A stretch of 18,566 bases of DNA, taken from Darksidea phi (lineage: Eukaryota; Ascomycota; Dothideomycetes; Pleosporales; Lentitheciaceae). Positions 10,032-18,566 of this stretch are shown in pieces. How positions within the stretch are numbered: the first letter of the stretch is position 1; every line of letters begins with the position of its first letter. Location of the stretch: NCBI GenBank assembly GCA_030770425.1, contig JASJFT010000412.1, forward strand, positions 1-18,566, read 5' to 3'. The notes under the pieces are model-generated. The model was given only the letters and a program-made list of their open reading frames with translations, was not told the DNA's origin and did not search any database. Position numbers and translations under genes: made by a program.

Positions 10032-10568
10032 TTTCTTATAAAACTAAAGAACGTCTTATACTTATTAACTATATTAGTTATAATAATTTTAAAATATTTC
10101 CTTACTCTTAATATAGTAGACTAGAAGTATTCTATATTATTTCTTCTAATAAAAGTAAATATTATAAGGTCTATATTTATATAAATATATAAAATTTATA
10201 TTAATTATTTAGAATTTTTATAGCTAAGTATTTATTTTTTACTATAACTTATATATATAGACTTATATATATTAGAGTAATCTATTAACTATTTATAAGA
10301 GAAACTTTAAGCTTAGCTATAAATAATTAAAGAATATTATAAGAAACTATTTTATTATATAATTAAGTTTAATTAAGAGTTATTTAATATATAGATAAAA
10401 GTTTAATATTTAAAGAAATAAAAAGAATTTCTTAATAAGAAGGTAGCTAGATAGTCTTATACTCTTAAGACTAAATTTAATACTAAGAAGATAGAGCTCT
10501 AGTAGCTAGGGTAATAGAAGAATCTAGAGGTCTCTCTAATCGCTTTAGATATTACTTATAGTATTATA
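10032..10568 (+). pseudogene. Antisense coiled-coil reading frame between pol and 3' LTR of element B
   Basis: This is the counterpart of 5396-5932 in A, running opposite to B's gag-pol. With TAA/TAG read as former Gln or Trp codons, 10275-10530 encodes a likely coiled coil, with segments such as KVQYLKKQKEFLNKKVARQ and KKIELQQLGQQKNLEVSL. The first 80 codons are hydrophobic and without a recognisable motif. The frame keeps register with A along this length. I do not recognise the family. It could be an accessory gene carried by this retrotransposon family, transcribed against gag-pol from a promoter near the 3' LTR; or a chance frame in A-rich DNA. No start codon survives. Confidence 0.42.
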
Positions 10569-10689
10569 AATAATATTACTCTTTTTAGTCTACTAAATAC
10601 CTTATATTATACTATAAGTAATACTAGTCTTCTTAACTTATTATAAAATAAACTTATCTTATCTCTAAATTTTCTTTAAAATTATAGTT

Positions 10690-13600
10690 TTAGTACTTTA
10701 TAAGCTTCTTAAAATAATTAAGATTATCTTTAGATTTTTAGATTTATTTTTATAAATTTTCTTTTTCGTCTATCTCTTACTATTTAATTAGATAGTAGTT
10801 TTTTTTATTTCTAATATTATTATCTAGAATCTCTTCTACTTCTTATTCTTTATTATTTTTTTTATATATATCTACTTTATATACTACTAGTCTAGTATCT
10901 TATAATACTTTTTTTAGTAAGCTAATATAGAATATAGAATAGATTTTTATTTATAAAGATAGTCTTAGTTAGTAGTTTATAAATAAGACTTATTTCTTAA
11001 TCTTATAGAGTCTAATCTTAGTATAGTCTAGTTTACTATTAGATTACTTATTCTTAATATTTTTTTATAGTAACTATATCTTTTCTCCCTCTTTAAAAGT
11101 AGGTACTTCTTTTTATTTCTTATTATAATATTTACTTATTCTATTTTAAAAAAATTCTATATCTTCTTTAAACTATTAATATATTTATAAAATAATTTTT
11201 ACTATTTCTTCTCTATTCTAGCTATAAGATTAAAGTTATCTAGATTTCTTATATATTTCTAGTTTAATTCTATAGTTTATAAAGAAAGATATTATCTTTA
11301 TTATATTATATTATAAACTATTATATATAAATTATACTATAGATAAAAATATAATCTAATTATTTTAATAATAGTTTAAATAGTATCTAAGATATTATTC
11401 TACTATTTAGTTTATTTATTCTATTAGTCCGTCTATTTATAGATAGTACGTAGTTAATATATTATACTTAATTTTTAGTTTAGTTATAAAAGTCTATTAA
11501 AACTTTACTATAAACTTAATATCTTTATTTAAAATAATCTTATCTAGTATTTTATATTTACTAAATATATATCTTAGTAGAGTATAGATAAGTTATTTTA
11601 TTATATTTTCTTTATCTATATATAGAATAAAGTAAGTATACTTTATAAACTTATCTATTACTATTAATATAGTATTATAGGATACTTCTATTATTAGTTC
11701 TCTAGAGTATAATAACTATATAATAAAGTCTATAGTAATAATCTTTTATAGTTCTTCTATATTTTCTATTAGTTATAGTATTCTATAGAATATATATCTA
11801 GTATATTTATTATAGTAATAGTTTATATATTCTATAAGAACTTAGATAACTAGTTATCTTATATATAGAAAATAATATATCCTTATTAATTATTTAAGAA
11901 TCTTTTCTACTTCCTAGTATCTATATACTAGTACTTTATAATATTATCTAATAAATTCTTTTCGTATTACCTTAGGTATATAGGTCTTTTAGAATATATA
12001 AATAATTTTATTCTTTTCTTAAATTATTTTTTAAATTTTATTTTATTTATTTATTACTTCTATAGTAGTTATATAGATCTATTAGATCTATTTATCTTTT
12101 TTTAATTTAAGTACTATTTCTTATATTTTTACTAGCTTAGAATAGTTATAAGTAATTATTCTATCTAGTTATAGCTTAAGAATTACTATATTAAACTTTT
12201 TTATTCCCTAGTAATTAGGTCTTCTACTAAGTATATCTACTTATTTATTTTCTAATTCTTTAGTATATACGATCTTAATATTATAGATTATAAGGATTTA
12301 TACCTATTATATCTATCTTCTAATTAGAGGTTTATTTATTAAGAATTCTATTAGATTCTTATAATCTATATAGATTATAATAGAATATTTAGATTCTTAT
12401 AGATTAGATCTTTATTTCTTTAAAACTTTTATAATTACTAGTAATTCTTTATTATAGATATTATAGTTAAGTTCGACTAATAATATCTTCTATAAGAAGT
12501 AGTATACTAGTCTTAAATTATCTTTATTATCTTTCTATAATAGTACTACTCCTATTATATAGTCTAATATATCTATTTTAATAATTAATAGTTCTTTAGG
12601 GTTATATATCTTAATTATAGATTTCTTAATAAATTATTATTTAATTTTTTTAAAAGCTTATTAGTATTTCTTCTTTTATTTAAAGGGTTAATCTTTCCTT
12701 ATAAGTTATATAAGTAGTACCGTTATTATACTCTATTATAATATTAGTTTTTAGTAAAAGTTATAGAATTCTAGAAATAACTATAATTCCTTAAAATTTT
12801 TAGGTATAGACTATTCTTTAATCTTTTTAATTTATTATAAGTCTACTTTAATTTCTTCTAATCTAATAATAAATCCTAGAAACTTTATTTTTTATATATA
12901 AAATTTATATTTTTATAAATAAAAATATAATTTTACTTTTTTAAGTATCTATAAAATCTTCTTTATATATTTTTTATATTCCTTTTTTATTTTAAAATAG
13001 ATTAGAATATTATCGAGGTATACTATTATAAACTAATCGAAATAGTTTTATAAAATATTATTAATTCGTTTCTAGAATATTACGGGTATATTAGTAAGTT
13101 TAAAAGATATTACTTAGTACTTATATAGTTTTTTTTTAGTTTTAAAAGCTATTTTTTATTCTTTATCTTTTTTAATTCTAATTTAATAGTATATATTTTA
13201 GATATCTAGTTATATAAACTATTTAGCTTTCTTTAATTAATCTTATATCTTAGATATTAAAGATAGAAAATACTAATTTTTAATTATAATATTATTAAGT
13301 ACTTAGTAATTAATATATAATTATAATTCTATAGTACTCTTCTTAGATACGAAGAGAACTAGATATCCTATAGATAAATTTAAATATTAAATATACCTTT
13401 TTATAAGATTATCTTTAAGATATTTTATTATAATTTTTTCTTCTTCTTTAATTAACTTATAGATTAGTTTAAATCCTAGAGTTTTTTCTTCTTATAGTAG
13501 GATCGTATAATTCTATAGTTAATATTTAAATAAACTCTCCTTTAGTTCTTTAAATAATACTTTCTACTTCTTATATTATTCTAGAATACTATAATCCTCT

Positions 13601-15990
13601 ATTTTAGTTATATTAACCTTTTATAGAAATATTACTTACTAGTTTATTTACTTAATATAGGGGTTAGCTTTTTATAGCTATAGTATCCCTAAGATTATAT
13701 CTTAGTCTTCTAATATCTTAATAATATTAAGTATCTTATTCTCTTTTTTCTATTTATATAGATAAAGTTTACCTTTAGTCTTATATATTATAGGTTTATT
13801 AAAGGGTTCTCCTTTAATAGTATATATAATACTTAGGTATCGTTTCTTCTATTAAGAAATCTTTCTTTATTAGACGAAGTCTTTATTAATAAAGTTTTAT
13901 ATAGCTCTACTATTAATTAAAGTAATAATTATTCTTCTTTAGTAGGTTTCTTAGATATAAATATAATTCTATCCTCTAGTTTCTTAAATCCTTATCTTTT
14001 TTAACTAATATTTTATATTAATCTTTATCTAAATATACTTTAGATATTTATTTTCTAGATATTTATATTATAATCTTTCTAGGACGTAGTTTAATAGTAG
14101 GAGTAGTTCTAGTATAATTCTTATATATTCCTTCTATTACTAATTCTTAGATTATTATTATCTATATACTACTTCTAGTATAACTACTTAGATAATCCTT
14201 TTATTATAGTCTTTTACTAGATAGTAGTTATTTTTTTATTTTACTTTCTTATAGAGTCTATATTCTCTTTATATATATAAGATTTATATAATTTTAAAGT
14301 ATACTAAATATCTTATTTTATATTATAGATTATTCTTTAGATTAATCTTATATCTCTAATTATTATATTTTATAAAGATTATTCTTATAGAAATCTATTA
14401 CTTAATTACTATATACTATAGTTATTCTTTATTAACTATTTTTATAATATATTATATTTCTTTCTATATCTCTTCGTTAGGTATAAGATCTATTATAATA
14501 AAGTTTTATTTAATCTATTATTTAAAATCTTTAAATAGTTAATATATTAAATAAGATCTAAACTATTTTTTATAGATCTCTTATATTATTATAGATATTA
14601 TAGTTTTCTCTATAAATTTTAAGACTTAAGTATAAGTTATATTAAGTTCTAATACTAGTTCTATTTCTTTCTTTAAGAGTTAAATTATTTATAGATATCT
14701 AGTATTCTTATATATTATAACTAGATTTTTATCTTCTAGTTCTAAAGACTTTTTATTATTATTAACTATTTATAATAATATATTTAGGGTATTATTAAAA
14801 TCTTTCTTTTTTATAGATAAGTCTTTTTTAAGTACTTCTTCTTATACTTCTAGTAAGAACGAAACTCTTCTTTAAGACTTTTAAGTTATAGTTACCTACT
14901 ATTTCTATAATTAATAGCTAGTATTTAACTTAACTTTATAGTATATCTTATACTAATTATATATATAAGTTATCTAATATATAGTATTATATTCTTATAT
15001 CGTAGCTACTCTATTTCTTTTACTTTACTAAGTATATTAGAGTTTCTCTTTTTTTAAACTTAATCTATAGTCTTTTACTAGGTATTTCTACTTTTTATAT
15101 TTAAAGTATACTTACTTTTTATAGAGCTCTTATTTCTTAGAGTTCTATTTTTTTTTCTTAGGTTCTAAACTAGTTCTTAAAACTATTACCTCTAGTTTAT
15201 AATATTTTTCTTCCTTCTTCTTTTTATAAAATTCGATCTTCTCTTTTCTCTTTAGGTTTTAGAGATAAAGATTATCGTCGATCTTAATAACTTATTTAAT
15301 TAGTCCTCTTATAGTCTAGGGTCGTTCTATTTAAATTATTTTATAATAGATATAATCTTTTAGTCCTTTATACTATTATAATATAAGGGCTATCTCTTTT
15401 TATTAGATCTTTATAGTAAATTATTTAAACTTAGACGTATAAGTTATAGTAGATTTTATCTACCTAAGATATATAATTTTTTATTCTACTAACCTTTTTA
15501 AATTAATATTTTTAAAGATAATATATAATTTATTCTTAAAATACTTATAACTTAAGAAGATAGCTTTTATTTTATTACTTTACTAAACCTTTAATAGTTA
15601 TAGTTATTCGTTTAAATACGTTTTAAACTAGATAATAACCTTCTCTATAAACTAGATAGCTATAAATAATACTTTATTACTCTTAGTAGGTAGTTTTATT
15701 TTATTAAGGTTAAGATAGATTATTATATTAGCTAGAAATCCTTTAAGTTTTAATCTTATTCTATTAAACTTTTTTAATTCTTTAAGCTTTAATAGTTTAC
15801 TTATATATCTTTAAAGTTAAATAATTAATTCTATAAGTTAGACTTCTAGTATATCTTCTCTCTTTTTAAACGTATACTAATTTTTAATAACTTTTTTAAA
15901 ATTTTCTATAGTTATACTATCTTTTAGGGAGCTAAATTCTTAATAGCTTTTAACTTCTATAGATTCTTATAGAGGTACCGGATATATAGT
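10690..15990 (-). pseudogene. gag-pol polyprotein relic of element B
   Basis: This is a single minus-strand frame from capsid to chromodomain. The gag part (about 15800-15110) has a typical fungal gypsy capsid, including KLKGFLAN, LPTKSNKVLFIA, then AIFLSYKYFKNKL, and KGLKDYIYYKII. The zinc knuckle is at 15061-15108, the protease DSGA site (as NSRA) at 13903-13914, the RT YLDD (as YLDN) at 13009-13020, the RNase H catalytic Asp at 12571-12573 and the ELNY-IY-KELL motif from 12474 downwards. The HHCC integrase zinc finger is at about 11830-11960, with the 18-bp segment missing from A at about 11910-11927. Integrase Asp codons are at 11728-11730 (Asp kept) and 11527-11529 (Asn), and the Glu is kept. 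The chromodomain is at about 10693-10833. The gag start near 15990 is approximate because every ATG is gone. Confidence 0.92.
14298..14303. other. Empty site in B matching the MITE insertion in A
   Basis: On the minus strand B reads GATATTTAGTATACTTTAAA without interruption. A reads the same left flank up to GTATA, then the 434-bp MITE, then TACTTTAAA. The single TA at 14300-14301 is the pre-insertion target and proves the MITE boundaries. Confidence 0.92.
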
Positions 15991-16035
15991 AATATTAGAA
16001 TTAGTCCCTTCTCCTACTATTATAGTTAGCTATTT

Positions 16036-16054
16036 CTACCTATCGGATAGTTAA
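16036..16054 (-). other. Candidate primer-binding site of element B
   Basis: Directly inside the 5' LTR the minus strand reads TCTTAACTATCCGATAGG. Undoing RIP at the AA pair would give TTGGCTATCC..., and a TGG two to three bases after the LTR is the usual start of a tRNA primer-binding site. The matching tRNA was not identified, so position is the main support. Confidence 0.4.
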
Positions 16055-16056
16055 GA

Positions 16057-16449
16057 TATTAAATAGAATCTAGATCTAATAGATTATTTAGCCTCGTTTA
16101 GGATTTATATTTAAGATAAAAAAGAAGAAGTTAAAATAAAGAAGTAATAGTTTAATTATATTAATAGGTAAGGATTAATCTAGATTTAAATTAACTATAA
16201 AGAGAGAAAGACTATTTAGAAGATTTATAGAATCTATAACTCTATATCTCTATAGATTTACTAATCTATAGATTTATAAATCTATAAGATCTATATTTAC
16301 TAAAATCTATAAATTTATAAATCTATTATATAACTTTTTATTCTTTAGTTACGAGGTCTATATTATACTTCTTATTAAAACTAGTAATAAACTCTATCTT
16401 AAGTATCTCTATTAGCTATTATTCTATAGTTCGTATATAATTTATAATA
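16057..16449 (-). repeat. 5' LTR of element B (393 bp)
   Basis: It matches 9471-9923 from TATTAAATAG to TTTATAATA. It lacks a 36-bp block at 16230/16231, where the 3' LTR (9645-9680) and A's LTR both have it; the lost block is bounded by short TATAG repeats, so this is a deletion in this LTR. It also lacks the 24-bp duplication of the 3' LTR. Immediately outside is TAAAA (16450-16454). Confidence 0.92.
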
Positions 16450-16454
16450 TAAAA
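16450..16454. other. Target site duplication of element B, right copy (TAAAA)
   Basis: It is identical to 9466-9470. Beyond it the gag-protease frame of element C resumes at 16455. Confidence 0.9.
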
Positions 16455-17940
16455 AGAAGAGTTTAGAGAAGGCTATAGCTTTCTATTATATACTATAGAA
16501 GTAACTAGTAATTAAGAGTACTAAAGTATCGTTAATAAAAGTAAATAGTATTAAGATAAAAGGTAAAAATCGTCCTCTTATAATAGCTAATAAAGTATTA
16601 GATAATCGTATTATAAAGCTAAAGCCGAAGGTAAAAATTAAGAATATTGGATCTATTAATCTTCTAGTAGAGGAAGTCGATAAGATAAAATAGTATTAAT
16701 AAGTAATTAGAGAGTTCTATAGCTTTATTCCTATACTTAATCTAAATAAAGAAGTTATAATAGATATAATAGGGTAACCTCTAGATTAAAGGATAATATT
16801 AGAAGTCTTAAGTTCGTAGACTATTTAGGTAAGCTAGAAATCTTAACTAGTTATTAAAAGAAAGTTATTAAAGGTAGTAATTATATAGATATCTACTAAT
16901 AAAGAGTTAATATATATAGTTTAATAACTAATAATAAGTTTAATCCTAGCTACTACCCTTTAATAGAAAGTCTATAGGTTAACTATAGCTATACTATTAT
17001 CTTAAGACTAGGTTATTAATACTATATCGAAGCTTCTTAATACTACTAAGTAAGTAAGAAGTTAAAGTCTTAGTAATAGGTTAGAAGAGGTATATATTAT
17101 AGATAGAAGAGAAATAATAATAGACTTAGATCTATTTATACTAATAAAGCTTTAAGCTTTAAACCTATATTTAACTTAATAAATTAGAGAGATACTCGAA
17201 GTATAAGCGGCTTAATACTATAATATCTAAAAAACTAGAGATAGATATAATAATAAGTTAAATTATATTATAATAGATAAATATAAGTATCTTAAAGACT
17301 AGCTTAAAGTAACGACTATAAAATTAAAGATTCCTATCTATTAGATTACTATTATAGATAACCTCTATAAAGTAATTCTTAATAGTAGTATAAAGTTAAA
17401 TATAATACGTCTCTCTACTATATAAATATTAAATATCTATATTTAGAATAAAGATTAAGATTATCTTCTACTTAAAGAGTATACTAAAATAGTTATTACT
17501 AATAGATTAATAGATAAGTATATAGGAATAGCCTATAATATTTTAATAATAATTAATATTATTATTATATCTACTTATTTTAAGATTATAAGGAATATTT
17601 AAAGATTATTAATACTAGGTACTCTCTAGTATATAGCTATATATCTAGAGATAAAATTTATTCTAATAGATTATTATTATTATAAAATTACTACGCTAGA
17701 TAGATAGAAGACTATTTTTTTTCTTAGATTAGATCTAGCTCTAATAGTTAACTATAAAGTAGACGATAATTTATTAGAAAAAGTATAAGGAGTATATCTT
17801 CTAAGATAGTATATTCCCTATTCTATTAATACTTAGAACTTTAACTACTAAAGAATTAGAAGAGGTCTAATAAAGATATAGAAAGTAGTAATAATACTAA
17901 TTTAGATAACTTAGATAACTATAACTATAGTATTAATAAA
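16455..17940 (+). pseudogene. gag-protease relic of element C, second part (retropepsin)
   Basis: This continues, in the same frame, the C gag interrupted at 9470. The junction reads LVLK / KKSLEKAIAFYY. About 300 codons of gag-like linker lead to a retroviral-type aspartic protease: VILNSSIKLNIIR at about 17372-17410 is a decayed VILDSG-x-LNI-R (catalytic Asp codon AAT at 17381-17383), and RLLILGTL at about 17603-17626 is the decayed ILG-PW flap-end motif. The spacing of about 80 residues between them fits a retropepsin of fungal gypsy elements. An RT domain, expected next, is not recognisable before the window's composition changes at 18497, so pol is truncated or begins very late. All apparent stops are TAA/TAG. 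Confidence 0.78.
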
Positions 17941-18129
17941 GTAGAGGTTAAGAATATATTAGTTTCTACTAGAACTAATACTATTAACTCTTTATCGGAA
18001 GAAGAAAGTACTAAAGTAGTAGAAAAGGATAAAGAGAAGAAGAGTACTAAGGAGGTAAAAGAAGATATAGGAGAGGAAGAGAAAAAAGAGAAGAATAAAG
18101 AGAGGATAGAGGTACTAGTATTATTATAG
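17941..18129 (+). pseudogene. Stop-free acidic/lysine-rich stretch following the C protease
   Basis: Frame 1 is open for 62 codons, without even RIP-derived stops, from 17941 to a TAG at 18127. It reads as a charged low-complexity segment, for example SLSEEESTKVVEKDKEKKST and EEEKKEKNKERIEVL. It is one frame away from the protease frame (frame 2), which loses its character at about this point, so either a 1-bp indel or a frameshift site separates them. The plus strand here is unusually purine-rich. It is probably a linker of the same C polyprotein; Glu/Lys codons (GAA, GAG, AAA, AAG) contain no CpA or TpG, which explains why RIP spared it. Confidence 0.5.
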
Positions 18130-18497
18130 TATTAATATACTAGGGTTAAGGTAGAATATAAGTTATACTATAAAGGACTAATATTAGAGTAAGTAGAGGC
18201 TATATATATCTAATATAGTAAGGTCTAGTAAAAGGAGTATTATAGTTATAGGTATAGTATATAATAGATATAAATAGTTATAGATTAGTACTATAATAGT
18301 ACCCCCCCTCTAAATAGCTATATATCTTAGATAACTCTATAAAAAGAAAATTTACTAATATTAATATTCTTTAAATCTATCTTAGGGTAGGTTTATCTAG
18401 ATAGTCGTTATAAAATTAGTAAACTATACTTTCTTAACCTTTTAGATCGGATACTAGCTACTAGATAATAGAGTAGTATTTCTATTTAACTATATCG
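18130..18497 (+). other. Unassigned RIP-mutated tail of element C
   Basis: No domain is recognised. Frame 1 can be followed with only TAA/TAG interruptions through STPPLNSY (about 18298-18321) and YLDSRYKISKLYFLNLLDR (about 18396-18450), which look like coding sequence, but I cannot match them to a family. A run of seven C at 18302-18308 survives because CpC is not a RIP target. The segment ends where CpA and TpG reappear. Confidence 0.4.
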
Positions 18498-18566
18498 GCA
18501 AAAGGTTCGCTACGAGTTAGCGCGGCTAGCAGGTGGTCCATGCCCGTGGCATGCGCGCTCCATGCT
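18498..18566. other. Non-RIP, GC-rich sequence at the right edge
   Basis: The last 69 bp contain many CpA and TpG (first at 18499-18500) and are GC-rich, in contrast with everything before. It includes a perfect 6-bp stem with 3-base loop, CATGCC-CGT-GGCATG (18539-18553), and several GCATGC/CCATG palindrome-like words. It is too short to identify. Plus frame 1 stays open to the window end, and a short minus-strand ATG frame starts at 18563, but neither can be judged. Confidence 0.6.

Larger units (their letters stand above)
9471..16449 (-). mobile_element. Element B: complete RIP-inactivated Ty3/gypsy chromovirus, 6979 bp
   Basis: This is a full-length, minus-strand copy of the same family as A: 5' LTR 16057-16449, gag-pol, antisense frame, polypurine tract, 3' LTR 9471-9923, with TAAAA duplications on both sides. 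Distances between landmark codons are identical to A from the zinc knuckle to RNase H (after discounting A's MITE) and again from integrase to chromodomain; A only lacks 18 bp in between. Differences from A are otherwise mostly transitions of the RIP type. It interrupts the gag frame of element C. Unlike A it has no MITE. It keeps slightly more catalytic residues than A, but it has no start codons and many stops. Confidence 0.95.

Noticed and set aside
16455..18130. A LINE (Tad-like) ORF1.
   Set aside because: The frame contains paired DSG and ILG-PW retropepsin motifs and joins in frame with the C gag, which fits a gypsy gag-protease better.
1..18497. Possibility that this is a mitochondrial, plastid or naturally AT-rich genome (such as Plasmodium).
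   Set aside because: The bias is specific to CpA/TpG and not a uniform AT bias, the content is gypsy retrotransposons with chromodomain, and the right edge turns GC-rich abruptly. This fits fungal RIP.
18498..18566. Short minus-strand frame starting at ATG (18563) as a gene.
   Set aside because: It is 18 codons long and at the window edge; there is no support beyond an ATG and a stop.

Overview
This window is almost entirely a graveyard of transposable elements from a filamentous ascomycete (Pezizomycotina-type) genome, inactivated by repeat-induced point mutation (RIP). From base 1 to about 18497 the dinucleotides CpA and TpG are practically absent on both strands (I found only five by eye). 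TpA is hugely over-represented, while CpT, CpC, ApC and many CpG remain. CpA-to-TpA conversion on both strands is the RIP signature. One result is that ATG is missing from the whole plus strand of this part and occurs once on the minus strand, so nothing here can be an ordinary expressed gene. I cannot name the species.

Layout. (1) 1-6469: element A, a plus-strand Ty3/gypsy chromovirus whose 5' end lies outside the window; it shows gag, zinc knuckle, protease, reverse transcriptase, RNase H, integrase, chromodomain, polypurine tract and 3' LTR. A 434-bp foldback MITE with TA target duplication sits in it at 1247-1680. (2) 6470-6691: a piece of reverse transcriptase from another gypsy element (X), cut by A on the left. 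(3) 6692-9470: the 5' part of a third gypsy element (C), ending in a gag frame. (4) 9471-16449: element B, a complete minus-strand copy of the same family as A, with two LTRs and a 5-bp target duplication (TAAAA). (5) 16455-18497: the rest of C, resuming in the same frame and running into a retropepsin domain. (6) 18498-18566: an abrupt change to GC-rich sequence full of CpA/TpG, the edge of the RIP-affected block.

The nesting can be read directly. B was inserted into C: removing B plus one target duplication removes 6984 bp, a multiple of three, and rejoins the C frame. The MITE was inserted into A: B carries the matching empty site, and removing the MITE plus one TA puts A's zinc knuckle and protease back in one frame with exactly the spacing seen in B. 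A and B are inverted copies about 3 kb apart, collinear with few indels and differing mainly by transitions.

The least expected feature is a shared antisense reading frame of coiled-coil character between the chromodomain end of pol and the polypurine tract in both A and B, a possible accessory gene of this retrotransposon family. No host gene, tRNA, rRNA or CRISPR array was found.
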